From: Streptomyces sp. ICBB 8177
GTDB taxonomy: Bacteria > Actinomycetota > Actinomycetes > Streptomycetales > Streptomycetaceae
NCBI RefSeq assembly: GCF_003144095.1
Contig: NZ_NSKH01000024.1
Location: 327,198-391,197, forward strand
Direction: 5' to 3'
DNA: 64,000 nt
Of this stretch, positions 31,560-40,110 are shown piece after piece. The position numbers were made by a program, and so were the translations under genes. The stretch's first letter is position 1, and each line of letters begins with the position of its first letter. The notes below the pieces were generated by a model. It had not been told where the DNA came from, ran no database searches, and saw nothing but the letters and a program-made list of their open reading frames with translations.

Positions 31560-32172
31560 GCAGTTCGATCACGGTGCACTCGTTCAGCCGCCGGACCAGC
31601 TGAAAAGCACGTACCCATCGGACCGCGGGATCGGTGTACGCGACGGTGACACCTTCGGGCTCCGGAACGGGCCCCCGGCCGGTCGGACGGTAGCGGATGC
31701 CGTGCACGCCGTGGACGACACTGCGCCGGACCCGGACAGCGACGAACTGCCCGCGCAGATGGGGGCAGCGCCGAACGGACTCCGTCGCGCAGGGAACGCA
31801 GACCGGCGGATGCGTCGCCCCCAGGTCCTCCGGCCAGGTGGACGTCACGCCACGGTCGTCCTTCAGCAGCCAGAGAGCGCCCTCCTCCGTCCTGTCAGCG
31901 GCGTTACCGCACACCTGACACAGCATGAGGCGCATCGCCCGCCGCTGCCTCGCCGGGTGGACACGCCCGAGCTCCGGCTTGCCAACCCCACGGCGGATCG
32001 CACTGCGCGTCCAGAGCACGCCGTGGGCGTCCCGGTCGTACGGCTGCTCGTCGGCGTAACCGATGCCGTACGGCCCACCGACGACCCGCGCCCTGGGCCC
32101 GCGTTCAGCGCTCCAAGCCGCGATGTACGGCACGACCGGCACGTTCGTCCGGCTCTTCACCTGCTGGCTCAC
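31552..32172 (-). CDS. Zinc-ribbon hypothetical protein under GntR control
   Basis: A 206-residue soluble protein with two Cys pairs, LCQVCG and CVPCA, separated by about 35 residues, forming a probable zinc ribbon. The remainder is basic and shows no enzyme motif. The GTG at 32172 follows GGGGGG at 5 nt. Two palindromic operators lie 19 and 46 bp upstream, shared with the divergent GntR gene, so this operon is likely the regulator's target. I recall similar proteins beside GntR genes in other streptomycetes; function unknown. Confidence 0.7.
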   Translation of the reverse strand: MSQQVKSRTNVPVVPYIAAWSAERGPRARVVGGPYGIGYADEQPYDRDAHGVLWTRSAIRRGVGKPELGRVHPARQRRAMRLMLCQVCGNAADRTEEGALWLLKDDRGVTSTWPEDLGATHPPVCVPCATESVRRCPHLRGQFVAVRVRRSVVHGVHGIRYRPTGRGPVPEPEGVTVAYTDPAVRWVRAFQLVRRLNECTVIELRG

Positions 32173-32190
32173 GGAAACCCCCCTTGCCAA

Positions 32191-32231
32191 CATCTCTAGA
32201 GATGCAGTGAATGCCATCATCTCTAGAGATG
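32191..32231. promoter_or_regulatory. Paired palindromic operator CATCTCTAGAGATG
   Basis: Two perfect 14-bp palindromes at 32191-32204 and 32218-32231, centres 27 bp apart, in the divergent promoter between the zinc-ribbon gene and gntR. Typical of a HutC/GntR dimer pair. Confidence 0.85.
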
Positions 32232-32319
32232 TCAAGTGGCGAGATCCGACGTCGGCGACCGCGCCCGGGTCGAGTCGGTCGACACAACTAAGCTGCCTTC
32301 AAAGGACGAGGAGAGGCGC

Positions 32320-33069
32320 ATGCCCAGCACGGAAGCCGGTCGGCCCAGGCCCAAGTACCAGCGGATCGCCGACGCGCTGAAGGGTGCCATCGAGGCCGGG
32401 GAGTACGCGCCCGGCGACCGGTTGCCCGGGGAGAACGAGCTGATGGCCTCCTACGGCGTCGCCCGGATGACCGCGCGGCAGGCGCTCGGGGTGCTGCGCA
32501 ACGAGGGGATCGCGGAGGCCCGCAAGGGCTCCGGCGTCTTCGTGCGCGACTTCCGGCCGCTGCGGCGGCTCGGCGTCCAGCGGCTGGCGCGGGAGGGGTG
32601 GTCGTCCGGGCGGTCCGTGTGGACGGCCGATCTCGGCGATCGCCAACTGGTCGTCGACCAGGTCGAGGTGGGCACCGGCGTCGCGCCCCAACGCGTCGCC
32701 GAGGTGACCGGGCAGGACGTCCTCGTACGCGCACGACGTTTCGTGCTGGACGGGAAGCCCGTGCTGCTCGCGACCTCCTACCTGCCCGCCGCTCTCGTCG
32801 CCGGATCCGCCGTCACCCGTGAGGACCCTGGTCCTGGCGGGATCTACGCCCGTCTCGCCGAACTCGGCCACGCGCCTGTCCGGTTCCGCGAGGAGGTGCG
32901 GTCCCGGATGCCGTCGCACGAAGAAGCGGACGCCCTCGGCCTCGCCGACGGAACACCCGTCATCCTCATCTGCCGTACCGCCTACGCCACCGAGGACCGC
33001 GTGGTCGAGGTCAACGAGATGGTGCTCGATTCGGCCGCCTACGTGCTGGAGTACGACTTCGACGCATGA
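32320..33069 (+). CDS. GntR/HutC-family transcriptional regulator
   Basis: A 249-residue regulator with an N-terminal winged helix (KYQRIADALKGAIEAGEYAPGD, ELMASYGVARMTARQALGVL, residues 11-75) and a UTRA ligand-binding domain (about 90-240, ending VVEVNEMVLDSAAYVLEYDF). ATG 32320 has GAGGAG at 6 nt. The paired palindromes at 32191-32231 are its likely operators, controlling itself and the zinc-ribbon/methyltransferase operon. The effector is unknown. Confidence 0.9.
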   Translation: MPSTEAGRPRPKYQRIADALKGAIEAGEYAPGDRLPGENELMASYGVARMTARQALGVLRNEGIAEARKGSGVFVRDFRPLRRLGVQRLAREGWSSGRSVWTADLGDRQLVVDQVEVGTGVAPQRVAEVTGQDVLVRARRFVLDGKPVLLATSYLPAALVAGSAVTREDPGPGGIYARLAELGHAPVRFREEVRSRMPSHEEADALGLADGTPVILICRTAYATEDRVVEVNEMVLDSAAYVLEYDFDA

Positions 33070-33169
33070 CCCGGCGTCTGAGCGCATCCCTTCACACCGC
33101 TTCCCGCGTCACTACTGTGGAACCCGGGTCAACCAGGAACGCGGGAAACGGTGGAAGGCGGGCGGCGGC

Positions 33170-33691
33170 GTGAAGTATCTGGTGCGCGAGAAGATGTTCT
33201 CGATCGGGGACGACTTCTGGATCGAGGACGAGCACGGGAACAAGGCCTTCTACGTCGACGGGAAGGTGCTGCGGCTGCGGGAGACGCTCGTCGTGCAGGA
33301 CCCGCACGGGCGCGAGCTGGCCGTCATCCACAAGAAGGTGATCAGTGTCCGCGACGCGATGACCGTCGAGCGGGACGGCGAGGTCCTGGTCACCGTGCGC
33401 AAGAAGCTCTTCACGCCGTTCCACGACTCCTACCGCGCGGAACTGGCCTCCGGTGACGAGCTGGAGATCCGCGGCGACATCATCGACAAGGAGTACGACA
33501 TCGAATACGGGGACGAGCGCCTCGCGCGCATCTCCCGCAAGTGGTTCCGGCTGCGCGACACCTACGCGATCCACGTCGACCGCGACGACGCGGACCCCGC
33601 CATGCTCATCGCCATCGCGGTCTGCGTCGACCGCCTCGTCGAGCACGAGCACGAGAAGCACGAACGCGAGCGCGAGAACCACGAACGCTGA
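33170..33691 (+). CDS. LURP-one-related (tubby-like fold) protein
   Basis: A 173-residue protein of the LOR/DUF567 family: KYLVREKMFSIGDDFWIEDE near residues 2-21, KAFYVDGKVLRLRETL, and repeated beta-strand pairs ending IHVDRDDADPAMLIAIAVCVDRL. The family adopts a tubby-like barrel; bacterial roles are unknown, though membrane or phosphoinositide binding has been proposed for relatives. A charged tail (HEHEKHERERENHER) is present. GTG 33170 is preceded by GGAAGG. Confidence 0.85.
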   Translation: MKYLVREKMFSIGDDFWIEDEHGNKAFYVDGKVLRLRETLVVQDPHGRELAVIHKKVISVRDAMTVERDGEVLVTVRKKLFTPFHDSYRAELASGDELEIRGDIIDKEYDIEYGDERLARISRKWFRLRDTYAIHVDRDDADPAMLIAIAVCVDRLVEHEHEKHERERENHER

Positions 33692-33718
33692 GGACGCGGC
33701 CGACTCGACTGCGCGGAA

Positions 33719-35347
33719 TCACGCGAACGTCAGGCGCAGGTGGTCGCTCACCCGGGCCGTCTGCGCCGCCGCGCCGCGCAGGCCCAGGTAGCCGTCGGGA
33801 CGCACGACGAACGCCTCGCCGCCGAACGCCCCGTACGCCTCGCGGAATCCACCGGAGGCGTCCCGCAGCGTGGGCGGCGGTACCTCCCGCGCCGTCCACC
33901 GCGTCCCCGGCGCCAGCACCGCGAGGACGTCCACCTCACCGTGCGCCGCCTCCCGCGCCGCCGTGGCACAGGCGGCCAGGTCCGGCGTCTGCGCGTCGGC
34001 GTCCGCGTACAGCAGCACCACGTGCCGCATCCCGTCCAGCACGTCGAACAACCGCAGCGGGAACGTCATCACGTCGCGTTCCAGCCCGCCGCAGTCCGGT
34101 ACGCGTTCACCCGGCGCCGGCGAAGAACCGCCATCGGGGCTGACGATCGGGCTGTCGGGATATCCGACGAGCAGCTGGGCCTCTCGCCTGATGATCGTGG
34201 AGACGTCGTTGGGGTCCGCCTCGAAGCCGGCCCTGGCGTGCCGCACGGTCCGTCCGACGACCTCCTCGCCGACCGGCCGCCGTTCCGCGTCGTACGAGGC
34301 GACCAGTCCCTCGCCGGCCTTCCCGCCGATCGCCAGCGCCAGCTTCCAGGCGAGGTTGTACGCGTCCTGGATGCCGGTGTTCATGCCCTGCGCGCCGGTC
34401 GGCGGGTGGATGTGCGCCGCGTCGCCCGCGACCATCACGCGGCCGTCCGCGTAACGGTCGACGATGCGGTGGCTGATGCGGAAGACCGACGACCAGCGCA
34501 GGGCGGAGGCCGTCGTGGGTTGCGGGGCCAGGCGGTCCAGCACGGCCTGGATGTGCTGGAGCCCGGGCGTACGGCCCGCCTCCAGGCCGTGCGCGACGCC
34601 GTCGTCCGCTGCGCCCCCGGCCCCCGCCGCCGACAGCTCCGGCGGCACCAGCATCGACATCCGGTAGCGGTTGCGGCCCGGCAGCGGGATGCACACCAGC
34701 AAGTCGTCAGTACTGCCGTCGTCGGTCTGGTGCAGGGACCGCACGCCGTAGCCGCGCGGCATGTCCCAGTCCACCTCGACGTCCCCGAGCATGTACTCCT
34801 CGGGGAACGCGTCACCTTCGAAGGTCAGCCCGAGCCCCTTGCGCACGATGCTGTGCGCACCGTCGCAACCGACCAGATAGCGTGCGGTGACCTCCCGCTC
34901 CGTGCCCGAGGCCTCCCGCAGCCGCGCCGTCACGCGGTCGGGGTCCTGCTCGAACGACAGCAGTTCCGTGCCGCGTTCCACCTGCGCGCCCAGATCCGCC
35001 AGGTGCTCGGCCAGCACGCGTTCCGTCTCGTACTGCGGCAGCGAGGCGAAGCCGTACGGGATGTCGGGCGGCAGCGTGAGCTCCAGCCGGGCCGCCTGCT
35101 CGCCGTTGACGTACAGCAGCTGGCCGAACATCGGCACCGCCGCGTCCAGCGCGCGCCGCAGGATGCCCATCGCCGCCCAGATCTCCAGCGTCCGGGGCTG
35201 CACCCCGACCGCCTTCGCGTACGGCTTGCGCTCGGTGAGCCGGTCGACGAGGCGGCACTCCACGCCCCTGCGGCACAGCTCCGCCGCCGCGGTCAGGCCG
35301 ACCGGCCCGGCGCCCACCACCAGGACATCGACGTCTGTGTCGGACAT
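33719..35347 (-). CDS. FAD-dependent aromatic monooxygenase
   Basis: A 542-residue class A flavoprotein monooxygenase (FAD_binding_3). The dinucleotide fold VVGAGPVGLTAAAELCRRG is near residues 9-27, the DG motif YLVGCDGAHS near 158-167, and the GD motif VMVAGDAAHIHPPTGAQGMN near 295-314. A thioredoxin-like C-terminal domain follows. Such enzymes hydroxylate aromatic or polyketide rings with NAD(P)H and oxygen. ATG 35347 follows GGAGG at 9 nt. No biosynthetic cluster surrounds it, so a catabolic or resistance role is equally possible. Confidence 0.9.
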   Translation of the reverse strand: MSDTDVDVLVVGAGPVGLTAAAELCRRGVECRLVDRLTERKPYAKAVGVQPRTLEIWAAMGILRRALDAAVPMFGQLLYVNGEQAARLELTLPPDIPYGFASLPQYETERVLAEHLADLGAQVERGTELLSFEQDPDRVTARLREASGTEREVTARYLVGCDGAHSIVRKGLGLTFEGDAFPEEYMLGDVEVDWDMPRGYGVRSLHQTDDGSTDDLLVCIPLPGRNRYRMSMLVPPELSAAGAGGAADDGVAHGLEAGRTPGLQHIQAVLDRLAPQPTTASALRWSSVFRISHRIVDRYADGRVMVAGDAAHIHPPTGAQGMNTGIQDAYNLAWKLALAIGGKAGEGLVASYDAERRPVGEEVVGRTVRHARAGFEADPNDVSTIIRREAQLLVGYPDSPIVSPDGGSSPAPGERVPDCGGLERDVMTFPLRLFDVLDGMRHVVLLYADADAQTPDLAACATAAREAAHGEVDVLAVLAPGTRWTAREVPPPTLRDASGGFREAYGAFGGEAFVVRPDGYLGLRGAAAQTARVSDHLRLTFA

Positions 35348-35492
35348 GGCACGCCACCTCCGTCCTTCCAGCGCAGCACAGACGGGGAGGTTTGTCGAAG
35401 CGGCAGGCGCCCTCGTGAGCGGTGAGGGGCGCCTTCCGGGGCGGGGCGCCTTCCGGGCGGGGCCTTCGTGCGCGGGGAAGGCCGCGGGGCCG

Positions 35493-36323
35493 CTACGCTT
35501 CCGGCCTCTTCGGGGCCGGCAGGCCCAGGACGCGGTCGCGCAGGACCGGGAAGTCCGCCCTGGTGCGCTCCACCCGCGCCGGGTCCAGCTCGACGGTGAG
35601 GACCTGCTCGCCGGTGCCGGCCTCGGCAATCACCTCGCCCCACGGGTCCACGACGACGCTGTGGCCGGCCTGCTCGACGCCCGCGTGGGTGCCGGCCGAG
35701 CAGCAGGCCAGTACGTACGCCTGCGACTCGACCGCGCGCGCCCGGGCCAGCAGCGACCAGTGCTCGCGCCGCCGTGCGGGCCAGCCCGCGCTGACCACGA
35801 CCGCCTGCGCGCCCGCGTCCACCAGGAGCCGGAACTGCTCGGGGAAGCGCAGGTCGTAGCAGGTGGTCAGGCCCAGGGTGAGGTCAGGACCGGGCAGGCG
35901 GGCGGTGACGATGTCCTCTCCCGCCGACATCAGCGCCGCCTCGCCCCGGTCGAAGCCGAAGCGGTGGATCTTGCGGTAGACGCGGCGCAGTTCGCCGTCC
36001 GGCGCGAAGAGCAGCGCGGTGTTGTAGAGGGCGTCGCCGCGCTCCGCCGCGCGCTCCACGATCGACCCCGCGTGCAACCACACGCCCGCGTCGCGCGCCG
36101 CCGCGCTCATCGCCGCCGCCGTCGGGCCGTCGAGCGGTTCCGCGCCCGGCGCGAAGTCGTCGTAGGCGAACGCCCCGACCGTCCACAGTTCCGGCAGCAC
36201 CACGAGGTCGGCACCCACCTGGCCGCGTACCAGCCCGGCCGCTCTGGCGCGGCGCGAATCGACCGACTCGTCCGGCTTGACGTCGATCTGGATGAGGGAT
36301 GCGCGCACGGTACCACCGCCCAT
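35493..36323 (-). CDS. Carbon-nitrogen hydrolase (nitrilase superfamily)
   Basis: A 276-residue C-N hydrolase with the Glu-Lys-Cys triad: Glu in VVLPELWTVGAF, Lys in YRKIHRFGF, and Cys in GLTTCYDLRFPEQFR. The CYDLRFPE block and length resemble omega-amidase (Nit2-like) enzymes that hydrolyse alpha-ketoglutaramate or other amides. The start could be ATG 36323 or GTG 36308. It is divergent from the maleylpyruvate-isomerase-type gene. Confidence 0.85.
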   Translation of the reverse strand: MGGGTVRASLIQIDVKPDESVDSRRARAAGLVRGQVGADLVVLPELWTVGAFAYDDFAPGAEPLDGPTAAAMSAAARDAGVWLHAGSIVERAAERGDALYNTALLFAPDGELRRVYRKIHRFGFDRGEAALMSAGEDIVTARLPGPDLTLGLTTCYDLRFPEQFRLLVDAGAQAVVVSAGWPARRREHWSLLARARAVESQAYVLACCSAGTHAGVEQAGHSVVVDPWGEVIAEAGTGEQVLTVELDPARVERTRADFPVLRDRVLGLPAPKRPEA

Positions 36324-36460
36324 GAGTCGAGCCTGCTTCTTCGAAGCCTACGATCGTCACACGAAAGCACTGCCATGGTGCCTGCCCACAGCGTAATTTG
36401 GGCGCACACCGCCACCTACGAAGCACCGTCGTACTCACGTACCCACGTACCACCGCAAGC

Positions 36461-36530
36461 CGCCCCGCCCGCCACACCGCAGTCCGCAACACCGCACAGT
36501 CCGCCACATCGCAGTCCGCCACATCGTCGT
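36461..36530 (+). repeat. Short CCGCCACA/CCGCAGTC repeats
   Basis: Imperfect direct repeats of the form CCGCCACAYCGCAGT, about 21-26 bp apart, in the leader of the gene at 36572. Four or more partial units. Confidence 0.55.
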
Positions 36531-36571
36531 CTCAGCGCCGCGACCGAGCACCGATCCGTTCGAGGGGTCCC

Positions 36572-37396
36572 GTGACCGTCCACAGCAAGCTCCAGCCCTA
36601 CATCGATGCCTGGACCCACTCCATCGAAGCGATATCCGAGTTGGTGACCCCGCTCAGCGAGGGCGAGTGGAACCGGGCGACAGAGTGCCCCGGCTGGTCG
36701 GTGCGTGACGTGGTGTCACACGTCATCGGCTTTGAGTGCGAGGCGCTGGGCGACCCGCGCCCGATCCACTCGCTGCCGCGCGACCTGTACCACGTCACGG
36801 ACGAGTTCAGCCGCTACTGCGAGGTCCAGGTCGACGTCCGCCGCTGCCACACCGCGCCCGAGATGACCTCCGAACTGGAGTACACGATCATCCGGCGCTC
36901 CCGTCAGCTGCGCAACGAGACCCGGGCACCGGAGACGACCGTGCGCGGCCTGATGGGCCGTGAGGTCACGCTGGAACTCCAGCTGAGGATGCGTGCGTTC
37001 GACGTGTGGGTGCACGAGCAGGACCTGCGCCGGGCCCTCGACCGCCCCGGCAACCCCGACTCGCCCGGCGCGCTGGTCACCCGCGACTTCCTGCTGCCCC
37101 AGCTGCCCAAGGTGGTCGCCAAGGAGGCGGGCGCGCCGGCGGGTTCTGCGGTCGTCTTCGACGTGCACGGGCCGGTCGAGTTCATGCGGACGGTACGGGT
37201 CGACGCGGAGGGCCACGGGACGATCGACGGCAGCGTGTCGCTGGGGCCCGCGGTGACGCTGGCGATGGACTGGGAGACGTTCGTACGGCTGGCGTGCGGC
37301 CGGGTGCGCGGGGAGGCGGTCGCCGACCTGGTGAAGACGGAGGGCGACCAGGAGCTGGCGGCGGCGATCCTCGGCAAGATGGCGGTCACGCCGTAA
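36572..37396 (+). CDS. Maleylpyruvate isomerase family, mycothiol-dependent
   Basis: A 274-residue protein with the DinB-like N-terminal helical bundle (PLSEGEWNRATECPGWSVRDVVSHV, residues 30-55, containing the metal His) and the C-terminal MDMPI domain (VHGPVEFMRTVRVDAEGHG ... WETFVRLACGR). Members use mycothiol in isomerisation, detoxification or nitrosation of small molecules; the substrate here is unknown. GTG 36572 has GAGGGG at 4 nt; the longer frame to 36398 runs through repeats. Confidence 0.85.
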   Translation: MTVHSKLQPYIDAWTHSIEAISELVTPLSEGEWNRATECPGWSVRDVVSHVIGFECEALGDPRPIHSLPRDLYHVTDEFSRYCEVQVDVRRCHTAPEMTSELEYTIIRRSRQLRNETRAPETTVRGLMGREVTLELQLRMRAFDVWVHEQDLRRALDRPGNPDSPGALVTRDFLLPQLPKVVAKEAGAPAGSAVVFDVHGPVEFMRTVRVDAEGHGTIDGSVSLGPAVTLAMDWETFVRLACGRVRGEAVADLVKTEGDQELAAAILGKMAVTP

Positions 37397-37488
37397 CGCG
37401 GTCGCCTGTCGGGGCGCCGGACGGGGCAGGGGTGCCGGGGGGGGAAGGGTGCGCCACGCCACGCCCCCGCGCGCCAGTGCCCGCCCCA

Positions 37489-37523
37489 GTACGGCGCCAC
37501 GCCCCTGTACGGCGCCACGCCCC
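37489..37523 (+). repeat. Direct repeat, 17 bp twice
   Basis: GTACGGCGCCACGCCCC at 37489-37505 and 37507-37523, in the gap between convergent genes ending at 37396 and 37538. Confidence 0.7.
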
Positions 37524-37537
37524 CCGTACCGCCCCCC

Positions 37538-38923
37538 CTACGCGCCGACCTCCGCCGTGTGCACCGTTTCCACCCTGCTCACCGTGATCGTCTCCCGCTC
37601 GCGCCGGGCGGCCTTCGCGCGCAGGCGGAGGATCTGGCTGAGGCCGACCGCCTGGAGGACGAAGACGCTGCACATCGCGACCGCGTAGTCATCCCCCGTG
37701 GCGTCGAGCAGTTCGCCGATGGCCAGCAGGGCGATCATCGTCGCGGTGAAGCCGCCCATGTTGACGACGCCGGAGGCGGTGCCGAACCGTTCCGGCGGAT
37801 TGGCCGGGCGGGCGAAGTCGAACCCGATCATCGAGGCGGGCCCGCACGCCCCCAGCACCGCGCACAGCACCACCAGCAGCCACATCGGCGCGTGCCCCGA
37901 GGCGGCGGCGGAGGCGGAGGCCGTCGAATTCGCTCCGGCGTGCGCCCCGGTCGGCCCGCCGTGCCAGGTCAGCACCGCGACCCAGCAGGCCGCCGTGGCC
38001 AGCACCGTGCCCAGCGCCAGCGGCATCCGCGCGCCGTGGTGGCGGGCGATGACCTGGCCGAAGACCATGCCGAGCACCATGTTGGAGACCACCACGAGCG
38101 TCAGCAGCGATCCGGCGGTGGCGCGGGTCAGGCCCTCGCCCTCGACCAGGAACGGCATCCCCCACAGCAGCAGGAAGACCATCGCGGAGAACTGCGTGGT
38201 GAAGTGCACCCACATCCCCAGCCGGGTGCCGGGTTCCCGCCAGGCGTCGGCGAGTTGGCGTCGGACCGCGCCGGGCGCGCGCGGCTGGGCGGGCGGCGGT
38301 TCGTGGCCCTCGGGGTGGTCCTTCATGAACAGCAGCACCAGGACGAGGACCGAGGCCCCGCCGACGGCCGTGCCCACGAAGGTCTTCGTCCAACCCTCCG
38401 AGTGCAGCATGCGGGCCAGCACGAGGGTGCTGACCAGGTTGCCGGCCATGCCGAACAGCGCGGCGCCCTGGGCTATCAGCGGCCCGCGCCGTGCCGGGAA
38501 CCAGCGCGAGCCGAGCCGCAGGACGCTGATGAACGTCATGGCGTCGCCGCAGCCGAGCACCGCGCGGGCGGCCAGCGCGGCTCCGTAGGAGTGCGAGAGC
38601 GCGAAACCGAGCTGACCGGCGGTCAGCAGGATCACGCCGCAGATCAGGACGCGCTTGGTGCCGAAACGGTCGACCAGCACGCCCACGGGTATCTGCATGC
38701 CCGCGTAGACCAGCACCTGGAGGATGGAGAACGTGGACAGCGCGGAGGCGTCGATGTGGAAGCGGTGGGCCGCGTCGATGCCGGCCACGCCCAGGCTGGA
38801 GCGGTGCACGACCGCCACCATGTAGACGAAGACGCCGATGCCCCAGACGGCCGCCGCCCGCGCGCCGCCGGGCGGATCCCCCGGCAGCCGCAGCGCCCGC
38901 CGGTCGGTCTCGGTCGTGCTCAC
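37538..38923 (-). CDS. MFS transporter
   Basis: A 461-residue major facilitator with about 12 hydrophobic segments. The MFS signature between TM2 and TM3 reads GVLVDRFGTKRVL; the N-terminal half resembles anion:cation or sugar-phosphate-type symporters (YAGMQIPVGVLVDRFG). The GTG at 38923 overlaps the regulator stop (GTGA), so transporter and GntR regulator are co-translated. The substrate cannot be read from sequence. Confidence 0.88.
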   Translation of the reverse strand: MSTTETDRRALRLPGDPPGGARAAAVWGIGVFVYMVAVVHRSSLGVAGIDAAHRFHIDASALSTFSILQVLVYAGMQIPVGVLVDRFGTKRVLICGVILLTAGQLGFALSHSYGAALAARAVLGCGDAMTFISVLRLGSRWFPARRGPLIAQGAALFGMAGNLVSTLVLARMLHSEGWTKTFVGTAVGGASVLVLVLLFMKDHPEGHEPPPAQPRAPGAVRRQLADAWREPGTRLGMWVHFTTQFSAMVFLLLWGMPFLVEGEGLTRATAGSLLTLVVVSNMVLGMVFGQVIARHHGARMPLALGTVLATAACWVAVLTWHGGPTGAHAGANSTASASAAASGHAPMWLLVVLCAVLGACGPASMIGFDFARPANPPERFGTASGVVNMGGFTATMIALLAIGELLDATGDDYAVAMCSVFVLQAVGLSQILRLRAKAARRERETITVSRVETVHTAEVGA

Positions 38924-39621
38924 GCGTCCTCCCCCCTGACGATGGCCTTGACCCGGCCGACGTGCCGGCGCACCGCCGCCGCGGCGCCGTCGGCGTCCCC
39001 GGCGCGGATCGCGGCGAGGATCTCGGCGTGCTCGGTGATGTTCCGGGCGATGCGGTCCGGCTCGGCGTGCATCACCTGCACGCCCATGCGCAACTGACGG
39101 TCACGCATCTGGTCGTACAGGTGCGCGAGGATGGCGTTGCCCGCGGCCCGCACGATCTCCGCGTGGAAGCAGCGGTCGGTCACCGAGGCGCGGGCGAGGT
39201 CGCCGGTCTCGCGGTGCTCCTCGTGCTCGTCCAGCAGTTCCTCGAGGCGGCGCAGCAACTGGTCCCCGGCCGGGATCACCTTGCGCACCGCGTGCTCCTC
39301 GATGAGCAGCCGGGTCTCCACCACGTCGGCGATCTCCTGCGCGGAGACCGGCAGCACCAGGGCGCCCTTCTTGGGGTAGAGCTTGATCAGCCCTTCCGCC
39401 TCCAGCCGCAGCAGCCCTTCCCGTACGGGCGTGCGCGACACTCCCACGGCGTCCGCGAGATCGCCCTCGGTGAGCAGGGTCCCGCCTTCGTACGACCGGT
39501 CGAGGACGGCCTGCTTGACGTGCGCGTAGACCCGCTCGGCGGCGGGGGCGCGCTTGACGGCGTGCGGCCGCGCCTTGCCGACGGGGTCGGGCGCTTCGGC
39601 GGTGGTGGTATCGGTAGGCAT
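38920..39621 (-). CDS. FadR-subfamily GntR regulator
   Basis: A 233-residue regulator with the GntR winged helix (RVYAHVKQAVLDRSYEGG, DLADAVGVSRTPVREGLLRLEAEGLI) and an FCD domain (ETRLLIEEHAVRKV ... ITEHAEILAAIRAGDADGAAAAVRRHV) that contains the metal-binding His residues. ATG 39621 sits about 12 nt after a TATGAT (-10), so the message may be nearly leaderless. It probably represses the coupled transporter gene in response to an organic acid. Confidence 0.87.
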   Translation of the reverse strand: MPTDTTTAEAPDPVGKARPHAVKRAPAAERVYAHVKQAVLDRSYEGGTLLTEGDLADAVGVSRTPVREGLLRLEAEGLIKLYPKKGALVLPVSAQEIADVVETRLLIEEHAVRKVIPAGDQLLRRLEELLDEHEEHRETGDLARASVTDRCFHAEIVRAAGNAILAHLYDQMRDRQLRMGVQVMHAEPDRIARNITEHAEILAAIRAGDADGAAAAVRRHVGRVKAIVRGEDA

Positions 39622-39726
39622 GATGCGCACATCATAGATACAACACGCATACGGAAGAAGTGCGCGCCCACGATGTGGACCGGACACCGGAGACCCGCCA
39701 CGTGGACCGCCCGCCCGGCGCCGCGC

Positions 39727-39921
39727 CTACGGGTGCAGGTGGCCCACCACGCCCGCCGTTGCCGTGATGCCGGACTGGATGGTGGGCGCCAGGCTGGTGC
39801 CCGCCAGGGTGAAGCCCAGCAGCACGCACAGCACGGCGTGGGAGAGCTTCAGGCTCCCGGCCCGCAGCAGGATCAGCGCGAAGACCAGGAGGAGCAGGAC
39901 GACGGAGATGGAGATGACCAT
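39727..39921 (-). CDS. Small membrane protein
   Basis: A 64-residue protein with two hydrophobic segments (residues 2-20, 30-60). ATG 39921 follows AAGGA at 6 nt. No family named. Located between the GntR/MFS pair and the first 2-oxoacid dehydrogenase cluster. Confidence 0.7.
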   Translation of the reverse strand: MVISISVVLLLLVFALILLRAGSLKLSHAVLCVLLGFTLAGTSLAPTIQSGITATAGVVGHLHP

Positions 39922-40110
39922 GGTCAGTCCTTCGGCGTAACTCCGGCTGCCGGAAGTGGCGAAATCCGATGGATAGGTCTATATCGCCATACTTTCTCTC
40001 CGGTGTCCCGTAGGCGCGCGAGGGCGCACGGCACCGGGGCCCGCTCCGCGCACGGCGAAGGCCCGGACGCGGTGGACGCGTCCGAGCCTTCGCCTGCTGG
40101 AAACCGACGG

